Positions 18,869 through 28,482 of a DNA stretch of 64,000 nt are shown one piece after another; the stretch's first letter is position 1; every line of letters starts with the position of its first letter. The notes beneath the pieces are model-generated. The model was not told the DNA's origin. It searched no databases and saw nothing but the letters and a program-made list of their open reading frames with translations. The translations under genes and the position numbers were made by a program. Origin of the DNA: Brettanomyces bruxellensis (lineage: Eukaryota > Ascomycota > Pichiomycetes > Pichiales > Pichiaceae); contig NC_054690.1 in NCBI RefSeq assembly GCF_011074885.1, positions 3,477,001 through 3,541,000 of the forward strand. The letters are read 5' to 3'.

Positions 18869-19628
18869 TTAAGCAATGGAAACCTTACCTCTTCTACCAG
18901 TTGTCTTAGTGTGCTGACCTCTGACTCTCAAGTTCCAAGAGTGTCTCAAACCACGATGGGCTCTCATCTTCTTGAGCTTCTCAATATCATCTCTCAACTT
19001 GGACTCCAAGTTGTTAGCAAGAACGTGGTAGTCCTTACCATCGTCAAGGTCCTTTTGTCTGTTCAAGAACCAAGCTGGAACCTTATATTTGGTTGGGTCC
19101 TGCATGATCTGGACAACTCTCTCCAACTCTTCCTGGGTCAATTCACCGGCTCTCTTATTAAGATCAACATCGGCCTTCTTGCAAATCAAGTTGGCGTATC
19201 TTCTACCAACACCTCTGATAGTAGTCAAAGCGTAGACGATCTTAATCTTACCATCAACGTTTGTGTTCATCAAACTGCGAAAAATAAGTTTCTTGTTAGT
19301 ATTGTACTCTACTCACTTGTTAACATCGTCTGTTAAATGCGCATAGTGAGAAAATAAAGGGATAAATAATGCTAACCGTGATAATTAGAATGCTCAAACT
19401 CACCCCATGGAAATGGCCACATTATAACTCAGCATGTAGTGATTTCTTAATACTACAAATGTAATGATTCTGTTTCTGTTCGTTACTGTGTAACATGCTT
19501 CTGCTGCCTTCTGTGTATCCTCTAAACGATTTCTTTGATGTTTATCCCTTATATCCCATAAATTGGCTTGAAACATACCGCAAAATGTGCTGGAAGGTAC
19601 CTTCCTCGTGGACAACTAAACTGCTCAT
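18869..19628 (-). CDS. RPS18: 40S ribosomal protein uS13 (Rps18), with intron
   Basis: Small-subunit protein uS13, spliced from exon 1 (19628-19579, 50 nt) and exon 2 (19274-18869), about 151 residues. Exon 1 encodes [17 protein letters not shown] and exon 2 continues [20 protein letters not shown], then [20 protein letters not shown]; the splice splits the Arg codon, exactly as in S. cerevisiae RPS18A/B. The C terminus ([13 protein letters not shown]) is the conserved rRNA-binding tail. Biased codon use fits high expression. Its promoter holds the 18-bp element shared with RPS17 and a Cbf1-type site. Its neighbours YOX1 and YML6 are also next to RPS18B in S. cerevisiae. Confidence 0.97.
19275..19578 (-). 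other. RPS18 intron
   Basis: A 304-nt intron. The donor GTATGT starts at 19578, the branch site TACTAAC is at complement(19295..19301), and the acceptor GCAG ends at 19275. It falls after 50 coding bases, as in S. cerevisiae. Confidence 0.95.
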
Positions 19629-19879
19629 GTTTGATGTTCTAGTTTTATGCTTGATTTGTTAACGAAAACGAAAGAACTTGGTTAAATTTGTTGATATGTC
19701 TTCCTTAAGATGAACTATAATTTCACGCAAGTTTTTTTCTCCTTTGGCAACCTGGACTATGAAAAATTACATTCTCACCAGTACCACCTCGAAAATTATT
19801 AAAAAAAAAATTTATTTCCCATTAATTCGCTTACTCTAACCTTTTCCGGTGTCACATATTAGAGATCCCCCATTTTTAT

Positions 19880-19897
19880 CTAGGTGTGAGGTGTGAA
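19880..19897 (-). promoter_or_regulatory. candidate ribosomal-protein promoter element (RPS18)
   Basis: The minus strand reads TTCACACCTCACACCTAG, 252 bases before the RPS18 ATG. It matches the RPS17 upstream element at 17 of 18 positions, in the same orientation relative to the gene and at a similar distance. Confidence 0.6.
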
Positions 19898-19910
19898 CAC
19901 CATAAAATAT

Positions 19911-19920
19911 ATCATGTGAC
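19911..19920 (-). promoter_or_regulatory. Cbf1-type (CDEI-like) site, RPS18 promoter
   Basis: GTCACATGAT on the minus strand matches RTCACRTG. Cbf1 is known to act at ribosomal-protein promoters in several non-Saccharomyces yeasts. It lies 14 bases from the shared 18-mer. Confidence 0.5.
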
Positions 19921-20079
19921 ATTACTTCACTTTATTGTATTACTGAGAAAAAGAATTACTGATGAAACTTAATCACTACTGGATAATATTTCAACGGATC
20001 GTGTTTTATATTTACATGAATCAAACCACACGCACTTATAAAAGAGAATTCTCGGAGCAACATATTTCGACGCTGGAGA

Positions 20080-20967
20080 TCAAAGAGTCATAAATTGTGA
20101 ATATTTTGACACAAAATACTCAAACGCACCTTTTTCCATATACACTCTGTGGGACTTTAGAATGTCTCTCACCTCCACATCCTCCTTATCCTTAACGTTT
20201 ATTTTACTACTAGGATACTTCATCACTGCCTCGCGTAGGTTTGCCGTAGAGAGGTAGTCATCCGGCACAAATAACACGTTCAAGTGATTGTTTATATTCT
20301 GTGACTTCAAGAACATGCCAATGGAATGACTATCGCTTGTGCAAATTTCCAACCCATATGAATCGCCTTCTTTTAATTGGCCCTGTTCATTCTGTCCTTG
20401 ACCAATGATAAATAAATGACCCCTCCTGTATTGCTCGCTAAAAGCTGTTCTATATGCAAGATGATACACTTTTTTGGGTAAAGTTGTAGAGAAGTCACTT
20501 GGTGCATTTCTTGCCAAAGCATATGCACCATTTTCTCTAGTTGGGGAGTTCGCATCACCCACTCTGGCCATACCACTTCCTTTTTGTTTCCTAAGTTTCC
20601 TTCTCGAATATTTCCCTTGAGATCTTCCAGGTGGATTTGATGATCCAACTCTTCTGTTATCTAATTCCATTGTAACGGCCAACCATAATATATCCCTTCT
20701 CAATGGTACGCTTAAATAATTGGAATGAACAGGAATTACCGAATGTGGTTCTAAAGATGGGAATGAACGTAAAGACACCAGTGCATATTTTGTCGGTTCC
20801 ATGAAATTTTGTAGCACTTTCTTCTTACTAGCCTCAACCTCTTTGGTAGTCGATGTTTCCTCTTTTACAGCTGTTGTTAATCGTATTGCTTCAGTGGCAT
20901 ATCTTCTCAGGGCACAGCCCATGATCGTACTTCTTCTAATTGTTCCTGAAATGCTGCGAGGTAACAT
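20080..20967 (-). CDS. YML6: mitochondrial ribosomal protein uL4m (Yml6/MrpL4)
   Basis: Large-subunit mitochondrial ribosomal protein of the L4/L1e family, about 295 residues. The N terminus MLPRSISGTIRRSTIMGCAL is basic and Ser-rich, as in a mitochondrial presequence. The L4 core is clear: LRRDILWLAVTMELDNRRVG, SRRKLRKQKGSGMARVGD (the rRNA-binding extended loop), then LPKKVYHLAYRTAFSEQYRR. The frame is open a little upstream to 21006 but contains no ATG there, so the ATG at 20967 is chosen. It is adjacent to RPS18 in the same orientation, as YML025C is to YML026C. Confidence 0.93.
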   Translation of the reverse strand: MLPRSISGTIRRSTIMGCALRRYATEAIRLTTAVKEETSTTKEVEASKKKVLQNFMEPTKYALVSLRSFPSLEPHSVIPVHSNYLSVPLRRDILWLAVTMELDNRRVGSSNPPGRSQGKYSRRKLRKQKGSGMARVGDANSPTRENGAYALARNAPSDFSTTLPKKVYHLAYRTAFSEQYRRGHLFIIGQGQNEQGQLKEGDSYGLEICTSDSHSIGMFLKSQNINNHLNVLFVPDDYLSTANLREAVMKYPSSKINVKDKEDVEVRDILKSHRVYMEKGAFEYFVSKYSQFMTL

Positions 20968-22534
20968 ATTGAATAATTTTTTCACCTGTGCAGTGAACTC
21001 TGGCAAAATCTAAAGGGAATAAAAAGTATCGTGCTTTCTATACGTTCAAATATACTTGATGATAGATGAATTAAGAAGTGGAAACTTTCGATAATTGTAG
21101 AATCTATAGAATCTATTTGCTTGATAACGTTATGAAGGAGAGAAATTGAGAAATAAAAACAAAAATTAAATCTGAAGTGTGCGCATCCTTGCATTAGAAC
21201 GACTAACAGTTTCGGGCCAGTAGGTTGAACAAAATAAAAAAAGTAAGCAGGGATTAGTACCAAAGACAACTGATATCCTACTACTCAATTTTTGAGGCAC
21301 TTACATAGTACGATGCAAGTTGATAATTTACTTTTGAAATCAGAATCCTGCATAAGCGAACTAAATGACAGAAATAAATATCTTTCTCCAAGTGCTAATT
21401 AATTAGCCGAGGAGGAGTTAGTCGAAAATTCACCTACGCCCAGACTATGAAAAGTTCGAACGATGAAGCAGCTAAACTGAATACTGTTAGACACACTTTG
21501 ATCATCTTATATTATGATATGGGTATGGGAGACCAAATTTATATCCTGATTTACCCGAAAATCAATGTTTATAGCAAAAAAAAAAAAAACCTGGTACTGC
21601 ACGCACGTGCCGGAAATGTGTACAATAAAAGTCTTTTTAGTCGCGACTGCAATCAAGAATATTCAGAATGGGGATATTCTTATGATAAACGTAACCAATT
21701 AGATAATGGCAAGTAGGGGGGAAAAAATGCCGTGTCGTCATGATAAACATTCAGTTTTTACATGAAATTCTAACACATGTTGTAGACATCATATAAGCTC
21801 TTTTCATAAGGGGTGCCGTAGGTATTTTTCCGCACACAAAGTCCCGGGAAGATAATGAAGTGGAGAAGAAGAAAACAATAGGCTGATGCGAAAAGATTAG
21901 ACCCAAATTTTGGTAAGAGCGCGAGAAAAAAAAAAAATTGATAATGGAAAAAAAAAAAGGAGCGCGAGTCAGAGGCCCACTTTGGTAATGTGAGCCTGGT
22001 GATAAATAGAGTGCATCAAAAACTTGTACTGCTAGCAGATGGTATAAAAGACTCTGAATAGACAATTAGTGTTGAAATAAACCCAAATTTAGGGAAAAAA
22101 GCCGATTCTGGATACAAGAAAGCTTTTAAAAGGTGAATTATCGTGAGGCTTTTGGAGTTGTTTTTCAATTATTGCAGCTCGATTCGCAAGGGATATGCAG
22201 AGTATAGTTTATTGAGAAGAGTGAATGGAGAATTACGCCACGAAAAGGCATTCTTCATAAGATTATTGAACCTCGTAAGCAAATCCACTGCATAAGAGAC
22301 ACAAACTAATTAGCAATTATCCTTGGCAAACTGCAAATACAAAGGTTTTAAAGGCATTTGATATTGCTTTGTTAACTGAATCCGCACATTCAAATATCTG
22401 CTTATTTGTTTCTCTTCGGGAAGTCACTTATTCCAAAGCTTACTGTTTCATTTGAACTGTGTTTTCAAATTAACTTTTTACCAACCATATGGGGAACACA
22501 CAGCCACAGAAGTAAATATTTTTTATGTTTTATT
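20968..22534. other. YML6/PHO80 divergent intergenic region
   Basis: This 1.57 kb stretch between divergent genes contains A-runs (about 21576-21590 and 21926-21958), a CACGTG palindrome at 21604-21609, and an 89-codon ATG frame (21447-21716) of unbiased codon use that I do not support as a gene. Confidence 0.5.
21604..21609. promoter_or_regulatory. CACGTG E-box upstream of PHO80
   Basis: GCACGTGC, a perfect 8-bp palindrome, lies about 930 bases before the PHO80 ATG. CACGTG is bound by Pho4 or Cbf1 in yeasts. The distance is large and this is a single site, so its role is uncertain. Confidence 0.3.
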
Positions 22535-23845
22535 ATGGAGCGCCAATCTGTCGATGATGATAAAGCGGGCTGTATGAGTCCGTCAAATGTGAGTAATACA
22601 TCGCTGAAGATGTCACCCAGTCTATCAATTATTCAACAGCAAATGCAACAGCAACAGAATTCACAAAATGCAAGAGTACAACGAACAGAAAGTGTGCAAG
22701 ACAACATAAAGCCGTATGCGACTCAACAGATGTCGAAAGTGCAGACACAAAATAATGGTACAGTTCAAGATAGAAGGGAACTTTTTAGAAAAGGCCTGAA
22801 CAGTACACCAGGTATAATTTACCGTCGGTTACCATCCGATTTTATAAATTGTCAGAAGGAGGATTTAATAGTTATAATTTCACGGATGCTTACGTCGCTT
22901 ACTAGAATTAACGACCAAAGAACGGCACCAAACTTGCAATATATTGATCACGGGAGTCTTACACGATTTCATTCGCGTTCGCCTCCACAAATATCAATTT
23001 TTAATTATCTATACCGGCTGTCCCACTACTCAGCCCTTGAACACTCCGTTCTAATAGCTACCGTGTACTACATAGACTTGCTAACTCTTTGCTATCCAGT
23101 TTTTGCAATTAACTCATTGACTGTTCATAGATTTCTTCTTACGGCAACAACAGTCGGTTCGAAATCATTATGCGATTCGTTTTGTTCCAATAAACACTAT
23201 GCTAAAGTTGGCGGTGTCAACATCGTTGAATTAAATATGTTAGAAGCGGAATTTCTCAGACGTGTGAACTATAGAGTTGTTCCTAGGGACTTTAATCGAG
23301 ATCGAGAAAGAAGAAATTCTGTGACAACCATCAGTTCTTCCGAGAGAGACGAAGAACCAGAAGGTATCAGTGCGGCTGCTGATATCCTAAGCATGTATTA
23401 TAATCGAATGGTTCTTTTAGTCGGTGGAATGCATCCAAACGATGTTGATGGAAATACTGTCATAACTGGACATAACGATAATATTGTGTATTATGTCTCC
23501 GATGATGATGATGAAAGCAGATATTCTGGTTCAGATATTAATGAAATCAACGGTAGGTTTGCCGACCCATATAACACGGAGTCGTATATTCATAATGGAA
23601 ATCGGCTTGCCGAAACTTCTGAATGTCAGCGTCAAGATATAGAGCCTGGTATGAGAGCGGACCAGATGCAATTTTTTGATAATGAATTTGTTGATTCGTC
23701 AACCGATTATGATTCATCATCTATTTCAGACTCGTATTACGAGGAAGATGCAGTTAATTGCAACCCAAGAAAGAGACCCGCTGATAAATCGGGAATGGGA
23801 GAATCCAGACAAGGGTCAAAGCCCAGTAGTAAGAAAATGAGATAG
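22535..23845 (+). CDS. PHO80: Pho80-type cyclin
   Basis: Cyclin partner of the Pho85 kinase, which phosphorylates Pho4 and represses phosphate-starvation genes when phosphate is plentiful. The cyclin box is strongly Pho80-like: DLIVIISRMLTSLTRIND, then HSRSPPQISIFNYLYRLSHY, LTVHRFLLTATTVGSKSLCD, HYAKVGGVNIVELNMLEAEF and LRRVNYRVVPRD. The frame is open to 22406, but the cyclin-type N terminus begins at the ATG at 22535 (MERQSVDDDK), giving 436 residues against 293 in S. cerevisiae. The excess is an N-terminal Gln-rich stretch and a long acidic Ser/Asp-rich C-terminal tail ending in a basic SSKKMR. A CTG encodes the conserved Leu in YRLSHY. Confidence 0.92.
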   Translation: MERQSVDDDKAGCMSPSNVSNTSLKMSPSLSIIQQQMQQQQNSQNARVQRTESVQDNIKPYATQQMSKVQTQNNGTVQDRRELFRKGLNSTPGIIYRRLPSDFINCQKEDLIVIISRMLTSLTRINDQRTAPNLQYIDHGSLTRFHSRSPPQISIFNYLYRLSHYSALEHSVLIATVYYIDLLTLCYPVFAINSLTVHRFLLTATTVGSKSLCDSFCSNKHYAKVGGVNIVELNMLEAEFLRRVNYRVVPRDFNRDRERRNSVTTISSSERDEEPEGISAAADILSMYYNRMVLLVGGMHPNDVDGNTVITGHNDNIVYYVSDDDDESRYSGSDINEINGRFADPYNTESYIHNGNRLAETSECQRQDIEPGMRADQMQFFDNEFVDSSTDYDSSSISDSYYEEDAVNCNPRKRPADKSGMGESRQGSKPSSKKMR

Positions 23846-24407
23846 ATACTCTCAACTTGCACACTTTGGTTGTGCATTTGAATGTAAACCTAATAATAAG
23901 CCCATACGATAATGTATAGGTTATCGACCGGGCAGATAGATATTTTCTGTGTATTACATTATATAACAGGGGAAATTAAAATAAACATTCGGTAGTCTTT
24001 GTTGTTCCTGCCTTTAGTTTATCTTACTATGCACGAATTAAAAATCTTTGGAAAAGAAAAAAAAAAAGGAAACTTCTTTGAGTTACAATTGAATTTCATG
24101 ATGCTTATGGCTTAAGGGAAACACACACCTGCTTTAAATAGGCTAAAATCGAGATCCGGGCTAACTGAAAATAGTGGGATCAAAAAAAAGGTATACAATA
24201 CAAACTCAATCCGCGACCCCACAATAAACTCACTCCTTTTATTATCGCGCAAATCCCGTCTAACTGGGAACTTCTGCTGATTACGCATGCTAACAGATAT
24301 ATAAGGTACGATATTCATCCGTTTGGAGAAAATTTCTCAATACCCTATTTCACAAAATAATATATCCACTACTATACATATAATATTTATTTGTATTATC
24401 AATTACG
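23846..24407. other. intergenic PHO80 / thioesterase gene
   Basis: This 562-base stretch contains an A-rich tract near 24057-24067. A 68-codon minus-strand frame (24318-24112) is not supported by any recognisable feature. No gene is called. Confidence 0.4.
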
Positions 24408-25040
24408 ATGGGAAAGAAAATAATGACATGCCCTTTTGATGAATTGGAACAAAAGGTAGTTGCTTCCGGCTACGAAAAATTACCGGCCCTTCTAAACGAA
24501 GATAACCTGGATAACTTGTTTATAGGGCCTAACAACCTTCTTCAGAGGGATCGTATTGAGGAAGTTAATGTTTACAGCAAGCCAATATATTCCTTTGTGG
24601 ATCTTAATCGGCTTGAAGGTCAGGAGAAAAGCACCAAGGATCCTATTCAAATCTTAGTTGGGGATTCTCCCGGTTCAGACACCGTCCCTATATCCAATCA
24701 TCTCCTCTGCTTTTTGCGTTTGGGAAAAGGATTAACGTCACATCAGAATATTGTGCACGGTGGAGCAATTGCAACAATTATGGACGAATTCCTGGTGAAG
24801 GTAGCACTCCCTTTTACGACAAATAATTTCGCCGTTACTGCTAGCCTCGACATTAAATACGTGAAACCATTGAAATTTGAAAATGAGGAGAGGTTATTAA
24901 ATGTGGTGTTAGAGTGCTTTGTAATCGGCAGAAAAGAGGGTAGAAAGTTCGACGTTTCTGGGTATCTCAAAAGCATCGAAGGAAATTACAGGTACTGCAA
25001 AGGTGAACTTTTGGTAGTTGTACCTCGAGATTGTCAATAG
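24408..25040 (+). CDS. hotdog-fold (4HBT/PaaI-like) acyl-CoA thioesterase
   Basis: A 210-residue protein with a C-terminal single hotdog domain (about residues 85-208). The signature HQNIVHGGAIATIMDEFLVK, with a HGG turn followed by a helix carrying Asp/Glu, is that of PaaI/THEM4-like acyl-CoA thioesterases. The following strands are VTASLDIKYVKPLKFENEER, then LLNVVLECFVIGRKEGRKFD and VSGYLKS. The N-terminal about 80 residues resemble the extra segment in fungal mitochondrial thioesterase-like proteins but lack a strong presequence. Such enzymes hydrolyse acyl-CoA; the substrate cannot be inferred. The ATG at 24408 is the first in frame. Confidence 0.85.
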   Translation: MGKKIMTCPFDELEQKVVASGYEKLPALLNEDNLDNLFIGPNNLLQRDRIEEVNVYSKPIYSFVDLNRLEGQEKSTKDPIQILVGDSPGSDTVPISNHLLCFLRLGKGLTSHQNIVHGGAIATIMDEFLVKVALPFTTNNFAVTASLDIKYVKPLKFENEERLLNVVLECFVIGRKEGRKFDVSGYLKSIEGNYRYCKGELLVVVPRDCQ

Positions 25041-25263
25041 GCAATGTATGCAATTTGCAATGAAATACCAATTTATTCATGCTTTGTTAAAGAGTAAGAA
25101 AAATATTGGATCTGTTAGCTTAATAGAAAAATAACAAAACTAAAAAACCAAAAAAACTAAAAGAGAAAAAAACCATAGTAAACGAAAGTGTAGAAAGATG
25201 AGCAAGAAGAGAAAGAAAATGAATGAAATAAGAAAGAAGAAAAAAAATGCCAAGTCAAGTCAT

Positions 25264-26832
25264 CTAACGCCTTGCCGAAACTTCTAAATCTAGAAATCTG
25301 GCGATAAGAGTCCTGCTAATAGCAAGCTGTCTGACTGTAAACCTTCTTTGGTAATCAGCCCACACATGAGCCTGAATCAAAATCAACAAGCAAAATCCCT
25401 CAATAATCATAGTTGGAGAGTTGCAGATCAACTGTCCAGTAACACTCCATTTAAGTCCAGATGCAATAACCAATAAGGCCACAACAGTAAAGACTGATGC
25501 CATAACAGAATATTTACTGGAGCACGCATTACTGACATAAACAGAAATCCGTTGCTGAATGTTAAACTTGGTTGAAGGTCTTTGAAGCTGGTAATCAATA
25601 CCCAAAATGGTCAATAATTCCTGAGAGTCATCCAATAACTCGTCAAACTTGGCTTCATCATATGCAGTGATTGCGCGGAAGGTTTCTCTAAGAGTGAAAC
25701 CGTCAATGTAACCGACTAATCCAGTATAGGTACCAATAATCAACCACCAATTGCTGTCCCATTGCATCAAATGACCAATTGCAAGCCAGACAATGAACAC
25801 CAGAACAGAAATTGCTAGACCGATACCGGAACCAATGATGGCAGCATAAAACGAGATGACCTTTTCAAAGCCTTTACGCTTACAAGGCAAAACTTCGACT
25901 TCCTTGTTTGGCTCCATATTTCCTGTAAGGTATCTGCTGGTACCCTCAATCTTTGAATCTAGCAAACTCACCTTATTAAGCTCATTACGAACGAATTTGT
26001 TGTTACGTGCACGCACATTTTGTAAGACAACAGAGCTGATAAGCAAGACAACTGCAACTGCAGTGTTAATGTACATCTGCCAAACGTCACTCCAGGAAAC
26101 ATATTCTGGATTCGAGCCGGAATAACGGCCAGTATATGGAGGATCGCTGTCTGTTTTGAGCTTGAGAGCACCGCATCCAACCCAAACGAAAACACCAATC
26201 CAATAGAGGATGATGGCTGGTGCGGAACCAAGTATTTTACTGAAGAGGGTAGCCTGACGGTCAAACCAGTTTTCTTCAGCTAAATCAACGGTAGGAGTTT
26301 CGGTTGAACGTATGTGGACTTTCTTCTGACTCCTATGGAATTCAGTGAGCAGCTGCTTGTGCATGGAAAATCTTGACTTAAGACGACCATAAAATGCTAA
26401 GAACCTATCACTGTCATCAAGCTGTTGTCTCATTAAAAGCGTGTCCCATATATAGCATTGAATTGACTGTCCATCCTGCATAATAATCTGCCATGTCTCC
26501 GGTGCTTTATACACGATACCAATAACAATCCACAAAATCAATATTAACGATGCAATACAGAAAACGGTAATAGAACCTGCCCACCGAACAAAAATCTTTA
26601 ACATCACATCGATGTACGAATGATTCAAAAGGTCGTCTTCTTCCTTAATCTGGAATTGATCGATCTCATACTCAGAAAATTCGTCCTTCTCCTTTTCGGA
26701 AATGCCCGAGACCTCTCTAGAAATGGGTGATAAAAGAGTTGAAGAAGGTTGGACAACGGTACTTTGAATGGAAAAAGCCGTTGCCTGTCGGGGAACAAAC
26801 GATCTCTTGATCCAATCCCGGGTTGATCCCAT
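25264..26832 (-). CDS. FET4: Fet4-type low-affinity iron transporter
   Basis: A plasma-membrane transporter for Fe(II) and other divalent metals (Cu, Zn). The frame is open to 26925 with no ATG there, so the first ATG at 26832 is taken (MGSTRDWIKRSFVPRQ), 522 residues against 552 in S. cerevisiae. Family signatures: LILWIVIGIVYKAPETWQII, then MQDGQSIQCYIWDTLLMRQQ, the FET4 hallmark after the first helix, and a repeat of the same unit, FIVWLAIGHLMQWDSNWWLI. About six or more membrane helices are visible, with a cytosolic loop between (residues about 150-215). It is divergent from MDM31. Confidence 0.93.
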   Translation of the reverse strand: MGSTRDWIKRSFVPRQATAFSIQSTVVQPSSTLLSPISREVSGISEKEKDEFSEYEIDQFQIKEEDDLLNHSYIDVMLKIFVRWAGSITVFCIASLILILWIVIGIVYKAPETWQIIMQDGQSIQCYIWDTLLMRQQLDDSDRFLAFYGRLKSRFSMHKQLLTEFHRSQKKVHIRSTETPTVDLAEENWFDRQATLFSKILGSAPAIILYWIGVFVWVGCGALKLKTDSDPPYTGRYSGSNPEYVSWSDVWQMYINTAVAVVLLISSVVLQNVRARNNKFVRNELNKVSLLDSKIEGTSRYLTGNMEPNKEVEVLPCKRKGFEKVISFYAAIIGSGIGLAISVLVFIVWLAIGHLMQWDSNWWLIIGTYTGLVGYIDGFTLRETFRAITAYDEAKFDELLDDSQELLTILGIDYQLQRPSTKFNIQQRISVYVSNACSSKYSVMASVFTVVALLVIASGLKWSVTGQLICNSPTMIIEGFCLLILIQAHVWADYQRRFTVRQLAISRTLIARFLDLEVSARR

Positions 26833-28482
26833 TATCAACCCAATAAATCCAAATCTATGCGAAGTTATTTTGAAAAAAAATATAATATACCTTTCTGCAG
26901 TGGCTGCGGGAAATGCTGAAATCAAAAAGAACCAAATTTACAGTTTTTTAAGCGAAAATCTCGTAGGAAACGTAAGTCAGCCTTTTTTGATTTTTCCTTC
27001 TCAGGTGTAAATGTGCGCTCTGATTTTTGCGATCGCGGAAATCCCTGCTTTGAAGAGACCAAGTGAAACTTAGTACAGTACTGCCACTTTAAAGAGTGAA
27101 TATCTTTTATTTAATCTATACAAATACTTAGAGCAGTTTGTGTAAAACAGACGGGTTCATCATGAGGGAAGAAGAGTGGATTCGGGCTTTATTTATAATA
27201 TGATATACTTCAAGCAGGCGGGTATAATTTTTACGAAGAAAAATATTTGCAGGCTATTTGGGGAACATCAGAAAAGTTACGAGCACACTAACTTTGTTAA
27301 ATTGTATTATATTCAAACCTACGAGCGAATTAAACCACATCAACAATAGAGTGAATTATTTGGCCATCAATTTTTTTTTTCGGTTATATTGCTACTTCGA
27401 CCAAGAGTTTTCATTTCATTATATCATAAATGCGGCAACCAACAATCGTTCTCTCTCTCATACTTCGGGATTAGCTGATTTTTCACTCAACATTCATACC
27501 AGGTAGATATAACCGTTAAATTCGAGCATCTGCATTTATGGGCCTTATTTATAGAAGGTCCTCCTGTAGAAAACTTATGATTTCTCTATTAATTTTGACA
27601 TTTTACAATGACGTTTTATCTGAAAAGGCCAATACTGTCGAGAAAATTATCCATCCGTGTAGATCCGCTTAAAATAGTAAGCAAAAAAAACAAAATTCTA
27701 TTGTTGAAATATTACTTGGCGTATGCGGTTGGAAAGACGAAGCTAGAAAAAATAGGTATACTGCAAAAGATGAAAAAGATAAAGGAAAGGTGCCGATGAT
27801 GAAAAAGATAAAGAAAACAATACCATCCAACTTTATCGAAGGGGATATTAGTATCGTCAAAGCGAAAAGCCCGAAACATGTAAACAAACATGCTGAATAA
27901 CACCTTATACGAATATTATATTCACTCATGATCGGGATTAGATCAACCGTACGTGGACATGACATTTGAGCATCCCGAATATTGGTTCAACCTAGGATTC
28001 CTAAAAAAAGATTTACATATAAAAATGCAGGCGCTTGCAAAGGAAATTTTTTTTTGTTTTTGCGGGAAAAAAGTATGAAGGGCTTTTTAAACTAAATAGA
28101 GACTTCGTTTGTGGTCGATTGACGCTTTTCTTATACGATTTCAAAGCCCGAACCGGTACCACATTTTCTGTCAGCTTTGCTTTAGAATCGAGCAAATTTC
28201 AAAACTGATGAGTGGGCAGTTGGTTTAGGCGTTCCGGCAAATACAGCATGCAATAAACTGTTAAGCATTGCCAATATTTCACTATTATTAATAAGGTGGG
28301 GCTATGCTTTTAGAATACAGCAAGTATTTAGTACCTCGAAAATTTGCCGACCGAGAAAGCAAGTACTTGTTCTTTTAGGTCTGAATTATAATTCACCTGC
28401 AGCACATATTTTGCTCATCGTATCTTAGTTCAATAGGCTTTATATATAAATATACCTTTAGGATTATTTTTAGTTGTGCTCG
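26833..28482. other. FET4/MDM31 divergent intergenic region
   Basis: This 1.65 kb stretch contains short A/T-rich frames (60-98 codons on both strands) that I read as chance. No tRNA or repeat was found. Confidence 0.5.

Larger units (their letters stand above)
19629..20079. other. RPS18 promoter region
   Basis: This 451-base spacer between RPS18 and the 3' end of YML6 carries the shared ribosomal-protein element and a Cbf1-type site, listed separately. No gene is seen. Confidence 0.5.

Noticed and set aside
21447..21716. 89-codon ATG frame between YML6 and PHO80
   Set aside because: It includes a poly-Lys stretch from a promoter A-run, has no domain and shows no biased codons. It is read as chance in a divergent promoter.
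24112..24318. 68-codon minus-strand ATG frame between PHO80 and the thioesterase gene
   Set aside because: It is short, with no family resemblance and no splice or context support.
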